Assembly (NCBI GenBank): GCA_963783085.1
Contig: CAWAMJ010000007.1
Span: 62,001 to 126,000 of the forward strand
Length of the DNA stretch: 64,000 bases
Source of the DNA: CAVYUC01 sp963783085
GTDB lineage: Bacteria > Bacteroidota > Bacteroidia > Bacteroidales > Prolixibacteraceae
Reading direction: 5' to 3'
Shown here: one piece after another, positions 9,880-18,300 of the stretch
Position numbering within the stretch: the stretch's first letter is position 1
How the letters are laid out: every line of letters begins with the position of its first letter
The notes under the pieces: generated by a model
Database searches by the model: none
What the model saw: only the letters and a program-made list of their open reading frames with translations
Told to the model about the DNA's origin: nothing
Translations under genes and position numbers: made by a program

Positions 9880-11352
9880 ATGAAAAAAATGGTTACCATA
9901 CAGACCCCTCTTAATCTCCCCGAAGGGGAGAAAATCTTCCCCCGTCGGGGGAATTTAAAGGGGGCTTTTTTTATTGTAATTCTGGTTTTTACTTCGTTTT
10001 GTTCATATTCCCAATCCCTCACCAACACCAAATTCAATGGTTACCGGCCCATCTGGTTCGAACTCAATCAGAAATACGATTATGGCGACAAATATTCCGG
10101 TGCGCTGGGAACATACACTGCCAAACACATTCCGCTGGCTATTTATGCACCGGATGTCGATAAAACATTCTTTGTTTACGGCGGAACAACAGCCGCCGGA
10201 GAGCGTCATCTGCTTTGCATGATTGGCACGTACGATCACAAAAACGGAATGGTAGCGAAACCGACCGTGGTTTACGACAAGCAGGATGTAAATGATCCGC
10301 ACGACAACCCGTCGCTGCTGATTGACGACGAGGGTTACCTGTGGGTATTTGTCAGTGGACGGGGAAGAAAACGTCCCGGATTTAAATTCAAAAGTAAAAA
10401 TCCGTATGATATCAACAGTTTTGAACAAATTACCGAGGAGGAAATGACCTACCCGCAACCCTGGAAAACAAAATGGGGATTTCTGCACCTGTTTACCAAA
10501 TACACCGGTGTGCGGCAGCTTTATTTTGAAACAAATACCGACGGTGTGCACTGGACAGAGGACAAAATGCTGGCAGCCATTCCGGTTAACGAAGGCGAAA
10601 AATCGGGGCACTATCAAATCAGCAATTGTTACCGGGGCGAAAAGGTGGGTACCTTTTTTAACCGGCATCCGGATGGAAACGTGGATAAACGCACCGATCT
10701 GTATTACGTTCAAACTACCGATTTCGGCAAAACCTGGACGAGTGCCGATGGTGTCGAACTCAATCTTCCAATAGTTGAAATGGATTCTCCCGCGCTGGCA
10801 GTAAATTACCGTTCAAAAAATAAAAATGTGTACCTGAAAGACATTGGTTTCGATGAAAACGGCAAACCGGTTTGTTTGTATATCCGCAGCAACGGACACA
10901 TCCCCGGGCCGGAAAGTCAGCCGTACGAATGGTGCATCACAAAATGGGAGGATAACAACTGGCAGACGTTTGTCGTTACCGAATCGGATCACAATTATGA
11001 TATGGGCAGCCTGTTTATTTCCGGCGAAAACGACTGGAAAATAGTTGGGCCGACCGAACCCGGGCCGCAAAAATGGGGTGTGGGCGGAGAACTTGCCATC
11101 TGGCAATCGAAAAATAAAGGGGAAAGCTGGACGAAAACAAAGCAACTGACCCGAAACAGCGAATACAGTCATTCGTATGTTCGGCGGCCGGTGAATTATC
11201 AACAGCCGTTCTGCTTTTTCTGGAGCGACGGGCATTCGCACAATTTCAGCAAATGTGAACTCTATTTTGGAGACTTTGACGGGAACATCTGGCGATTACC
11301 TTACCAAATGAACAGCGATTTTGCACAACCTGAAAAAGTGAAGATAAATTGA
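9880..11352 (+). CDS. BNR_4 family beta-propeller protein, second paralogue
   Basis: The frame opens at 9832, but the ATG at 9880 (MKKMVTIQ...) is the best start because it gives a signal peptide with hydrophobic core FFIVILVFTSFC ending CSYSQ; the product is 490 aa. The propeller shows repeated sialidase-like strands: DPHDNPSLLIDDEGYLW from about residue 139, TTDFGKTW, and KNKGESWTKTK near the end. It is much diverged from the other BNR_4 protein in this cluster and lacks its GNVH motif, so a different substrate or a non-lyase function is likely. An oddity is that residues ~8-29, the whole n-region of the signal peptide, are encoded by a palindromic repeat element (separate entry). It lies between the PL8 gene and the third heparinase gene, same strand. 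Confidence 0.78.
   Translation: MKKMVTIQTPLNLPEGEKIFPRRGNLKGAFFIVILVFTSFCSYSQSLTNTKFNGYRPIWFELNQKYDYGDKYSGALGTYTAKHIPLAIYAPDVDKTFFVYGGTTAAGERHLLCMIGTYDHKNGMVAKPTVVYDKQDVNDPHDNPSLLIDDEGYLWVFVSGRGRKRPGFKFKSKNPYDINSFEQITEEEMTYPQPWKTKWGFLHLFTKYTGVRQLYFETNTDGVHWTEDKMLAAIPVNEGEKSGHYQISNCYRGEKVGTFFNRHPDGNVDKRTDLYYVQTTDFGKTWTSADGVELNLPIVEMDSPALAVNYRSKNKNVYLKDIGFDENGKPVCLYIRSNGHIPGPESQPYEWCITKWEDNNWQTFVVTESDHNYDMGSLFISGENDWKIVGPTEPGPQKWGVGGELAIWQSKNKGESWTKTKQLTRNSEYSHSYVRRPVNYQQPFCFFWSDGHSHNFSKCELYFGDFDGNIWRLPYQMNSDFAQPEKVKIN
9903..9967. repeat. Twin-hairpin CCCCT/AGGGG element inside the BNR_4 signal-peptide coding region
   Basis: The architecture is an outer arm CCCCTCTTAA, a hairpin CTCCCCGAAGGGGAG, a spacer, a hairpin TTCCCCCGTCGGGGGAA, and an outer arm TTTAAAGGGGG. 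The same plan occurs in non-coding DNA at 23936-23997 and 45206-45280. Here it is in frame and encodes the basic n-region of the signal peptide of the gene starting at 9880. Confidence 0.75.
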
Positions 11353-11442
11353 ATCAGATTATAGCTGAATTTCAGTTACCTGCACTAAAAAATATTCAAT
11401 TTGAAATCCAATAAAATGATAAACCAATTAAATGTATAAATC

Positions 11443-13377
11443 ATGAAAAAATTAGTACTGTTTTCAATGTTGGTCTGTTTTTCGTTTGCTGTTTTTTCAG
11501 CCGAAAAAAGGGACATGCTGCAAAAAGAAGCCAGTGAAATCGGGCTGGCACAGGCACTTATCAAAAATTTCGCGGAACTGAATTTTCCAGGTTACAGCGA
11601 CCGGAATTTTTGGGACAATTTGCCTGAAAACATTAAAAACGAATACATTCTGGAAGCGGGGAAATACCTTGATTACGACTGGCCGGCGGTAAAAGCTACG
11701 GATTACCTGGAAATTATCCGCTCGGGCGATCGCCGTCAGGAAGCGTATGCAGCGCCGCGCAGTGCGCTGATGGCGCTGGTAATGGGCGAACTGGCCGAAG
11801 GGAAAGGCCGTTTCATCGACCAGATTGTAAACGGCGTTTGGTTCTACAGCGAACAAACCTGGTGGGGCTGGTCGGCACACCTTACTTTGCAAAAAGCGCC
11901 GCACGGCCTGCCCGATGTCAATGAACCGGTTATCGACCTCGGTGTTGGTGAAATTGCCAACATCTTGTCGTGGACGTGGTTCTTGTTTAAAGACGAATTC
12001 GACAAAATCCACCCGCTGATTGCCACACGTTTACGCGATGAAATTATGGCAAAAGCTGTTATTCCCTATTATGAACGCAACGATTTCTGGTGGCAGGGGC
12101 TCGATGGCAGCCGCTCGGTGAATAACTGGAACCCGTGGACCAACCATAACATGCTGACTTCAATTTTAATACTGGAAGATGACCAGCAACAAAAAATTAA
12201 AGGAGTTCAGAAAGTTATTCGTTCGCTGGATTCGTTTTTGAATGATTATCCGGACGATGGCGGTTGCGATGAAGGCCCGTCGTACTGGGGAAGGGCAGGG
12301 GCTTCGTTATACCAAAACCTCGACTTGCTGAAACGGGCGACCAACGGCAAATTCGATGTTTTCGACAATCAGCTCATAAAAAATATGGGAACTTACATTT
12401 ACAAAGCATACATCGATTACCCGTATTTCCTGAATTTTGCCGACGCTGATGCAACCACCGGCAGCCGTCCTCAAATTATTTACAGCTACGGAAAGGCTAT
12501 TAATGATCCAACAATGGAGAAATTCGGCGCCTATTTGGCCGAAAAACAGGATTGGGGAAAAGAAGCTCCGGGAGGTAAAGTCGATGAACAGATTATGCAG
12601 TTGATGCACCTGGATGAAATTGCCGGAGCCCCGGCCGAAAACGCATTAATCAGCGATTTCTGGCTGCCCGAAACGCAGATTGCAGGCGCCCGCGACCAGG
12701 CCGGTTCTTCCGAAGGATTTTATTTCGCGGCGAAAGGGGGCCACAATGCCGAAAGCCACAACCACAACGATATTGGCACTTGTGTGCTTTATTACAACGG
12801 AAAACCATGTATTATCGATATTGGCCGCGAAACTTATACAGCCAAAACGTTTAGCAGCCGTCGTTACGAAATCTGGACGATGCAGTCGCAGTACCACAAC
12901 CTTCCCAAAATAAACGGTATCGATCAGCACGAAGGGCGCGAGTACCGTGCACAAAATACAACGTTCAGCGCCGACTCGAAGAAGGCAGTTTTTTCCACCG
13001 ACATTGCCGGTGCATATCCCGGGGAAGCCGCAGTTGAAAAGTGGGTGAGAAGTTATCGACTTGACCGCGGCAAAAAATTCACGATAAACGATAACTACCA
13101 GTTGAGCCAAGTAAAAGATGTGCCAACCACCATAAACGTAGTCACCTACAGCAAAGTTTCCGAAGCCGGTTCCGGCAAAATTAAACTCGAAGGCAATGGA
13201 TTCACGCTGATGATGAATTACAATCCCAGGAATGTGGCTCCGGTTATAGAATTTAACGAAGTAACTGACAGCGGATTGCGCAGATACTGGCCGGAGGGAA
13301 TTACAAGGATCGTGTTTAAGCTGATTGATCCAAAAACAAAAGGGAAAAACGAAATTGTTATAACAGAAGCGGAGTAA
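11443..13377 (+). CDS. Heparinase II/III family polysaccharide lyase, third copy
   Basis: This 644-aa protein has a signal peptide (MKKLVLFSMLVCFSFAVFSA). The toroid carries NNWNPWTNHN near residues 227-236 and DEGPSYWGRAG near 275, resembling the NEG(T/P)SY segment of heparinase II-type enzymes. The beta half has SHNHND near 437 and a GKPCIIDIGRETYTAKTFS segment typical of this superfamily. It differs clearly from the heparinase proteins at 1 and 5478, so the three are not recent duplicates and probably cut different linkages. It is the last gene of the lyase run and is followed by a strong hairpin at 13386-13434. Beta-elimination is expected from the family; the substrate is unknown. Confidence 0.88.
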   Translation: MKKLVLFSMLVCFSFAVFSAEKRDMLQKEASEIGLAQALIKNFAELNFPGYSDRNFWDNLPENIKNEYILEAGKYLDYDWPAVKATDYLEIIRSGDRRQEAYAAPRSALMALVMGELAEGKGRFIDQIVNGVWFYSEQTWWGWSAHLTLQKAPHGLPDVNEPVIDLGVGEIANILSWTWFLFKDEFDKIHPLIATRLRDEIMAKAVIPYYERNDFWWQGLDGSRSVNNWNPWTNHNMLTSILILEDDQQQKIKGVQKVIRSLDSFLNDYPDDGGCDEGPSYWGRAGASLYQNLDLLKRATNGKFDVFDNQLIKNMGTYIYKAYIDYPYFLNFADADATTGSRPQIIYSYGKAINDPTMEKFGAYLAEKQDWGKEAPGGKVDEQIMQLMHLDEIAGAPAENALISDFWLPETQIAGARDQAGSSEGFYFAAKGGHNAESHNHNDIGTCVLYYNGKPCIIDIGRETYTAKTFSSRRYEIWTMQSQYHNLPKINGIDQHEGREYRAQNTTFSADSKKAVFSTDIAGAYPGEAAVEKWVRSYRLDRGKKFTINDNYQLSQVKDVPTTINVVTYSKVSEAGSGKIKLEGNGFTLMMNYNPRNVAPVIEFNEVTDSGLRRYWPEGITRIVFKLIDPKTKGKNEIVITEAE

Positions 13378-13385
13378 AATGTAAT

Positions 13386-13434
13386 AATCCGGCACCCTGA
13401 ACCTGAAAAAGTTCAGGCTTCGGGGCGCCGGATT
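13386..13434 (+). terminator. Compound hairpin closing the lyase operon
   Basis: AATCCGGC (13386-13393) pairs with GCCGGATT (13427-13434), enclosing an inner stem CCTGAAC/GTTCAGG (13396-13402 / 13411-13417). It starts about 9 bases after the stop codon of the third heparinase gene. The T-tract is weak (TTTATT), so efficient intrinsic termination is inferred from position and stem strength. Confidence 0.65.
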
Positions 13435-13530
13435 TATTGATGACAGAAATGTAGTATTATTCATAACTTCCGTTAGTATTCCGGATTTTTATCACTGTTG
13501 TTTTTTGATACGAACAAAACGAGCAAAAAA

Positions 13531-13917
13531 ATGGGCGAAGAAGAAAATCAAAATACCAAATCACGGGAACACCTTGCGAACGAAAGAACATTCCTTGCCT
13601 GGATTAGGACCAGCATTGCCCTAATCGGTTTGGGATTCGTCATTGTAAAATTTACATTGTTTTTGAAACAAATTTCTATCGTTCTGGAAGATAAAATGGC
13701 CATACCCGTACGAGGGTACTCTGGCATTATCGGTGTAATTATGGTTGCATTTGGGGTAATTCTGGCAATGCTCGCTTTTTGGCATTTTAAAAAAACCGGA
13801 AAGCAAATTAACAACAACACCTATCAGCCATCCAATCTTCTTTCGATGATCCTGACACTTATCATTTTAACCGGAGGTGTTCTTCTTATCCTTTATTTAT
13901 TGTCCAATTTGGCCTGA
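13531..13917 (+). CDS. DUF202 (YidH-type) membrane protein
   Basis: The frame extends back to a TTG at 13498, but the ATG at 13531 starts exactly ahead of the family signature REHLANERTFLAWIRTSIAL (residues ~12-31) and is chosen; 128 aa. Three membrane segments are visible: IALIGLGFVIVKFTLF, GIIGVIMVAFGVILAMLAF and ILTLIILTGGVLLILYLL. DUF202/YidH proteins are small inner-membrane proteins of unknown function. It follows a terminator-like hairpin and is likely transcribed on its own. Confidence 0.88.
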   Translation: MGEEENQNTKSREHLANERTFLAWIRTSIALIGLGFVIVKFTLFLKQISIVLEDKMAIPVRGYSGIIGVIMVAFGVILAMLAFWHFKKTGKQINNNTYQPSNLLSMILTLIILTGGVLLILYLLSNLA

Positions 13918-14013
13918 AAACTATTATAAATGGCTTAGATCATTATATTGAAAATAGCAATCTTAAAGCCGTGACAAAACATCGAAATTAATTATATTTA
14001 AAATGATAATAAA

Positions 14014-14631
14014 ATGATTATTAGCACATTAAAAATTAAACTTATTATTTTGTTTCTTTTTACGATAAGTTTGGCACATTCATCAAATATTGGTAAAAAT
14101 GATGAAAAGAAAAACAAAAATATTTTTGCTACTACAGAATTAGGTGTTTACAAAGGATTAAATCTTTCTACGGACTATCCTATTGGTTTATCAAACGACA
14201 ATTCTTACACTAAAAGCCTGAGATTGGTTTTAGGGTATTATATTAGCCCTTATCTATCTGCTGGATTTGGTTTTGGAGCAGACCGTTATGAATTTCCAGG
14301 TGCAAATACTTTTCCTCTGTTTCTTGATTTAAGAGGCTATCTTAAAGATTCAGGAAATACTGCTTTTGTGTTTTTTGATGTTGGGAAAACAATAGTTTTT
14401 TCCTCTCAGGCTCAAGAAGGTGGAAATATTTTTGACTCCGGAGTTGGATATAAATTCTTTATTGGAAAAAAAACATGCTTGATTGGCAAAGTTGGTTACA
14501 ACTATTTTAAAAATAAGGAATGGATATGGCAATCAACAGAGATAACCTCCTTGAATCCCGCATCAGAAACTTATCGTTGGTTTTATTTAAAACGACAGTC
14601 AATTACTTTTACAGTTGGATTGATGTTTTAA
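14014..14631 (+). CDS. Small predicted outer-membrane beta-barrel protein, unknown function
   Basis: The 205-aa product has a signal peptide (core LIILFLFTISLAHS) and then alternating amphipathic strands with glycines and aromatics, such as LRLVLGYYISPYLSAGFGFG and DSGVGYKFFIG. It ends in GLMF, an aromatic C-terminus usual for outer-membrane barrels. No named family is recognised. The gene is more AT-rich than the lyase genes upstream and stands alone before a long repeat region, so recent arrival is possible. Confidence 0.55.
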   Translation: MIISTLKIKLIILFLFTISLAHSSNIGKNDEKKNKNIFATTELGVYKGLNLSTDYPIGLSNDNSYTKSLRLVLGYYISPYLSAGFGFGADRYEFPGANTFPLFLDLRGYLKDSGNTAFVFFDVGKTIVFSSQAQEGGNIFDSGVGYKFFIGKKTCLIGKVGYNYFKNKEWIWQSTEITSLNPASETYRWFYLKRQSITFTVGLMF

Positions 14632-15336
14632 AGCCAAACAACAAAATGCTAAATATGTGCAAATGGAAACCGGGCGGCGCGGCATTCCAGCGTTTGCGCC
14701 CTGTTCAACCACCGCCAATCTTCTTAAACGGATGACGATTTTAAAATAATGCTAAATAAAAAGGCGGCTTGGCTCCGTAAAACAAACCAGAATAGCCACC
14801 GTACAATCCTCTCCATTCTTTAAACTTTGAACTTTAAACTTTGAACTTTAAACTTTGAACTTTGAACGGTTCAGTTTAATTTTTTGTGGAGCGAAAGCCG
14901 TTGGATTCGTCATGGCTCCTCAAACAGCCGTAATTTTTTAACGCCAACATCATTTATTTTCCGGCTCATCGCCCGGGGCCACGCTTCGATTCGACGGGGG
15001 GCTCGGGAGTGGCCTTTTTTAACCAGGCCCGGAATCGAAATAAAACATTAGTGAGAAAGGGAAGGAAAGCATAAAGCCTTTAAATTCAACCTCCTTAACG
15101 TTGTCAGGTCCTGCGGACGCTGACAAGTTTATGCTTCGTTGGTTTTTCCCGGAACCTGACATCGTCGTAAGACATGTCAGCGTTAACTAAATATTAGATT
15201 TTAGAACAATTTTGATGCTCCCGAGAGTTGACTTCTGCAATCTAAAATCGTTAATCGATGTTCTTCAACTAAGTAGAAAATCCAATGCACGTTAAACACA
15301 TACCAAGGCAACGATGAAGGCCTCCGGCGAAACCAC
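14632..15336. other. Non-coding stretch with simple repeats
   Basis: No supportable gene. It contains a 7-bp periodic tract (TTTAAAC/TTTGAAC alternating) at about 14817-14867, a GC-rich palindromic patch around 14960-15030, and an A-B-A'-B' element at 15097-15192 (separate entry). It leads into the 470-bp tandem array. Confidence 0.6.
15097..15192. repeat. Second copy of the A-B-A'-B' inverted-repeat element
   Basis: Block A is at 15097-15108, B at 15118-15127, A' at 15155-15166 and B' at 15171-15182, followed by TAACTAAA as in the copy at 2630-2754. The pairing order is the same as in that copy although the spacers differ, which argues for a conserved folded unit rather than chance. Confidence 0.7.
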
Positions 15337-17170
15337 GAAGCTTCCTTAGGAATACCAGGGGCAGACGGTTTATTTTAAAGAGAGTGTGAAAATGAGGCTA
15401 TCTTTTGCCGTCGGTTTCAACCGACGGATTACAGGCAAATAACAGATCGGGCTTTAGCCCAAATAACAGCATACCGGGCTAAAGCCCATTAGTCTTTTGC
15501 ATTCCAAATTCTGTCAGCTAAAGCAGACGGCAAAGGATAAAACCCGAAACTTGGAACCCGAAACTTGGAACTCGAAACCCGAAACCTGGAACCCGAAACC
15601 TGGAACCCGAAACCCGGAACCCGGAACCCGGAACTTGGAACTTCTTTAAACTTTGAACTTTAAACTCGGAACTCGCTCGCAGTGATCAGTGATCAGTGAT
15701 CAGTCGCAGTTTCAGTGATCAGTCGCAGCCTCAGTAAGCAGATCCTCTCCCTCTCGCTGGCGCAGATTTAAAACCTGTGCGCTGCACCAAAAATATGGAT
15801 TGCGGCGAATCCATGAAGCTTCCTTAGGAATACCAGGGGCAGACGGTTTATCTTAAAGAGAGTGTGAAAATGAGGCTATCTTTTGCCGTCGGTTTCAACC
15901 GACGGATTACAGGCAAATAACAGATCGGGCTTTAGCCCAAATAACAGCATACCGGGCTAAAGCCCATTAGTCTTTTGCATTCCAAATTCTGTCAGCTAAA
16001 GCAGACGGCAAAGGATAAAACCCGAAATAAGCCGAAACTTGGAACTCGAAACCCGAAACCTGGAACCCGAAACCTGGAACCCGAAACCCGGAACCCGGAA
16101 CCCGGAACTTGGAACTTCTTTAAACTTTGAACTTTAAACTCGGAACTCGCTCGCAGTGATCAGTGATCAGTCGCAGCCTCAGTAAGCAGATCCTCTCCCT
16201 CTCGCTGGCGCAGATTTAAAACCTGTGCGCTGCACCAAAAATAAGGATTGCTGCGAAACCACGAGCTTCCTTAGGAATCCCAGGGGCAGATTGGCTGTTT
16301 ATTTTAAAGAGAGTATGAAAATGAGGTTATCTTTTGCCGCCGGTTTCAACCGACGGATTACAGGCAAACAACAGATCGGGCATTAGCCCAAATAACAGCA
16401 TACCGGGCTAAAGCCCATTAATCTTTTGCATTCCAAATTCCGTCAGCTAAAGCAGACGGCAAAGGATAAAATCCGAAACCCTGAACCCGAAACTTGGAAC
16501 TCGAAACCCGAAACCCGAAACCCGAAACCCGGAACTTGGAACCCGGAACTTGGAACTTCTTTAAACTTTGAACTTTAAACTTTAAACTCGGAACTCGCTC
16601 GCAGTGATCAGTGATCAGTGATCAGTGATCAGTGATCAGTCGCAGCCTCAGTAAGCAGATCCTCTCCCTCTCGCTGGCGCAGGTTTGTAATCTGTGCGCT
16701 GCAGCCAAAAGCACAGATTGCTGCGAAACCATGAAGCTTCCTTAGGAATACCAGGGGCAGACAGTGTCTTTTAAAGAGAGTGTGAAAATGAGGCTATCTT
16801 TTGCCGTCGGTTTCAACCGACGGATTACAGGCAAACAACGGATCGGGCTTTAGCCCAAATAACAGCATACCGGGCTAAAGCCCATTAATCTTTTGCATTC
16901 CAAATTCTGTCAGCTAAAGCAGACGGCAAAGGATAAAATCCGAAACCCGAACCCGAAACTTGGAACCCGAAACCCGGAACCCGAAACCCGGAACCCGGAA
17001 CTTGGAACCTGGAACTTGGAACTTCTTTAAACTTTGAACTTTGAACTTTAAACTCTGAACCCGCTCGCAGTGATCAGTGATCAGTGATCAGTCGCAGTTT
17101 CAGTGATCAGTCGCAGTCTCAGTAAGCAGATCCTCTCCCTCTCGCTGGCGCAGGTTTGTAATCTGTGCCA
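15337..17170. repeat. Four ~450-480-bp tandem units with 7-bp internal periodicity
   Basis: Units begin at the anchor GAAGCTTCCTTAGG (with small changes) at 15337, 15815, 16263 and 16733. Each contains a 131-bp palindromic element (15404-15534 in unit 1) with 9-bp terminal inverted repeats TTTGCCGTC/GACGGCAAA and inner palindromes built on GGGCTTTAGCCC. Next comes a run of near-7-mers (GAAACCC, GGAACCC, GGAACTT, TTTAAAC, TTTGAAC), then CAGTGAT heptamers, then AGTAAGCAGATCCTCTCC. Heptamer counts differ between units. There is no coding potential and no cas gene nearby, so this is not a CRISPR array. Confidence 0.9.
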
Positions 17171-17205
17171 TTCAAGTTTGCATGTATAAAATGGCCGAAC
17201 TGAAA

Positions 17206-17237
17206 TTTGTGACTTTCGCAAGGATTGATTAATTTTG
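17206..17237 (+). promoter_or_regulatory. Bacteroidota-type promoter for the DUF4160 operon
   Basis: TTTG at 17206-17209 and TAATTTTG at 17230-17237 match the -33 TTTG and -7 TAnnTTTG consensus with a 20-base spacer. The predicted transcription start would be ~17 bases before the ATG at 17260. Confidence 0.65.
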
Positions 17238-17259
17238 TTGTCGAATTAGATAACATGAT

Positions 17260-17493
17260 ATGCCGACAATCAAAATTATTGATTCAATCAAGATTGATGT
17301 TTATTCGAGAGAACACCCACCTCCTCATTTTCACGCAATCTATGCTGAGCATGAGGAGTTGATAGAGATTGAGTCTTTAAATACATATATCGGCAGGATT
17401 CCAATAGTTCAACGAAAAAAGGTAACTGACTGGGCAATGGACAACAAGGATTATTTAATAGGTATTTTTAAACAATTAAATCCAAGATTATGA
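17260..17493 (+). CDS. DUF4160 domain protein
   Basis: This 77-aa protein carries the DUF4160 signature REHPPPHFHAIYAEHE at residues ~13-28, followed by the short helical half ending KQLNPRL. The family is small, single-domain, of unknown activity, and often sits next to a DUF2442 gene. Here its stop overlaps the start of the DUF2442-XRE gene (ATGA, 17490-17493), so the two are translationally coupled. Pairs like this are often suspected of being toxin-antitoxin-like, but that is not established. The gene is more AT-rich than its neighbours and both sides are repeat DNA. Confidence 0.85.
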   Translation: MPTIKIIDSIKIDVYSREHPPPHFHAIYAEHEELIEIESLNTYIGRIPIVQRKKVTDWAMDNKDYLIGIFKQLNPRL

Positions 17494-18008
17494 GACAGAG
17501 ACTTAAATTACCCAGGATTATAAAAATTGAGAAAACAGATGGATTTAAAATCCAATGTATGTTCAATAATGGAGAGAGTAGATTATTGGACTTTAAAAAA
17601 ATATTCAACGATTGGAATGTTTCCGAGGATGATATTGAATATAAATTGCTTGATTTAAAAGAATTTAAGAAAGTTGAATTGAGAAACTTTACGCTGTCAT
17701 GGCCAAACGTCGGATTGGAGATTAAAAATGAAAATGGTCAGATTGAGAAGCATCCTTATGAGATCGGTCCGGATATATTATTTGAATTGAGTCAGATTAT
17801 TGATTCTGAAGAAATAAAATTTGGAAACTTAATTAGATCAGCAAGATTAAAAGCAGGATTGACACAAGAACAACTTGCGATGAGAAGTGGAACAACTCGA
17901 TTTTATATTTCTCGGATTGAGAATAACAAAACTGATATTGAGATGTCGACTTTTAGGAAAATTATTGAGGCTGGATTAGGAAAGCATTTAAAACTGACAA
18001 TTGAATAA
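17490..18008 (+). CDS. DUF2442 domain fused to an XRE helix-turn-helix
   Basis: The 172-aa product has an N-terminal DUF2442-like part (residues ~1-90: basic start, GESRLLDFKKIF, then LSWPNVGLEI) and a C-terminal Cro/C1-type HTH (about 105-165: LIRSARLKAGLTQEQLAMRS, then RFYISRIENNKTDI). The HTH should bind DNA, probably its own promoter at 17206-17237, in the manner of an antitoxin or autoregulator; this is inference. It overlaps the DUF4160 gene by four bases. A stand-alone DUF2442 of ~80 aa is usual, so the XRE fusion is a notable variation. Confidence 0.85.
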   Translation: MRQRLKLPRIIKIEKTDGFKIQCMFNNGESRLLDFKKIFNDWNVSEDDIEYKLLDLKEFKKVELRNFTLSWPNVGLEIKNENGQIEKHPYEIGPDILFELSQIIDSEEIKFGNLIRSARLKAGLTQEQLAMRSGTTRFYISRIENNKTDIEMSTFRKIIEAGLGKHLKLTIE

Positions 18009-18061
18009 TTTACGCATGCTAATAAAAATGAAATGATAAATTAAAAGCACGGATTGCGATT

Positions 18062-18300
18062 CCGGATCAGTGATCAGTGATCAGTGATCAGTCGCAGTCG
18101 CAGTAAGCAGATCCTCTACATTCATTTAACTTTTAACTTTTAACTTTAAACTTTAAACTCTGAACTCGGAACTCGCTCGTAGTTTCAGTGATCAGTCGCA
18201 GTCTCAGTAAGCAGATCCTCTACATTCATTTAACTTTGAACTTTAAACCCGAAACCCGGAACTCGGAACTTGGAACCCGAAACTCGAAACTCGGAACTAC
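18062..18300. repeat. Two truncated units of the heptamer array
   Basis: The CAGTGAT heptamers, the AGTAAGCAGATCCTCT tail and the TTTAAACT/GGAACTCG 7-mers of the 15.3-17.2 kb array reappear twice here (about 18062-18180 and 18181-18300), but the 131-bp palindromic part is absent. The tract runs right up to the stop codon of the GH92 gene at 18297-18299. The DUF4160/DUF2442-XRE pair is thus bracketed by the same repeat. Confidence 0.85.

Noticed and set aside
15337..17170. Diversity-generating retroelement or retron
   Set aside because: No reverse transcriptase gene is present, and variation between units is heptamer copy number, not adenine-specific substitution.
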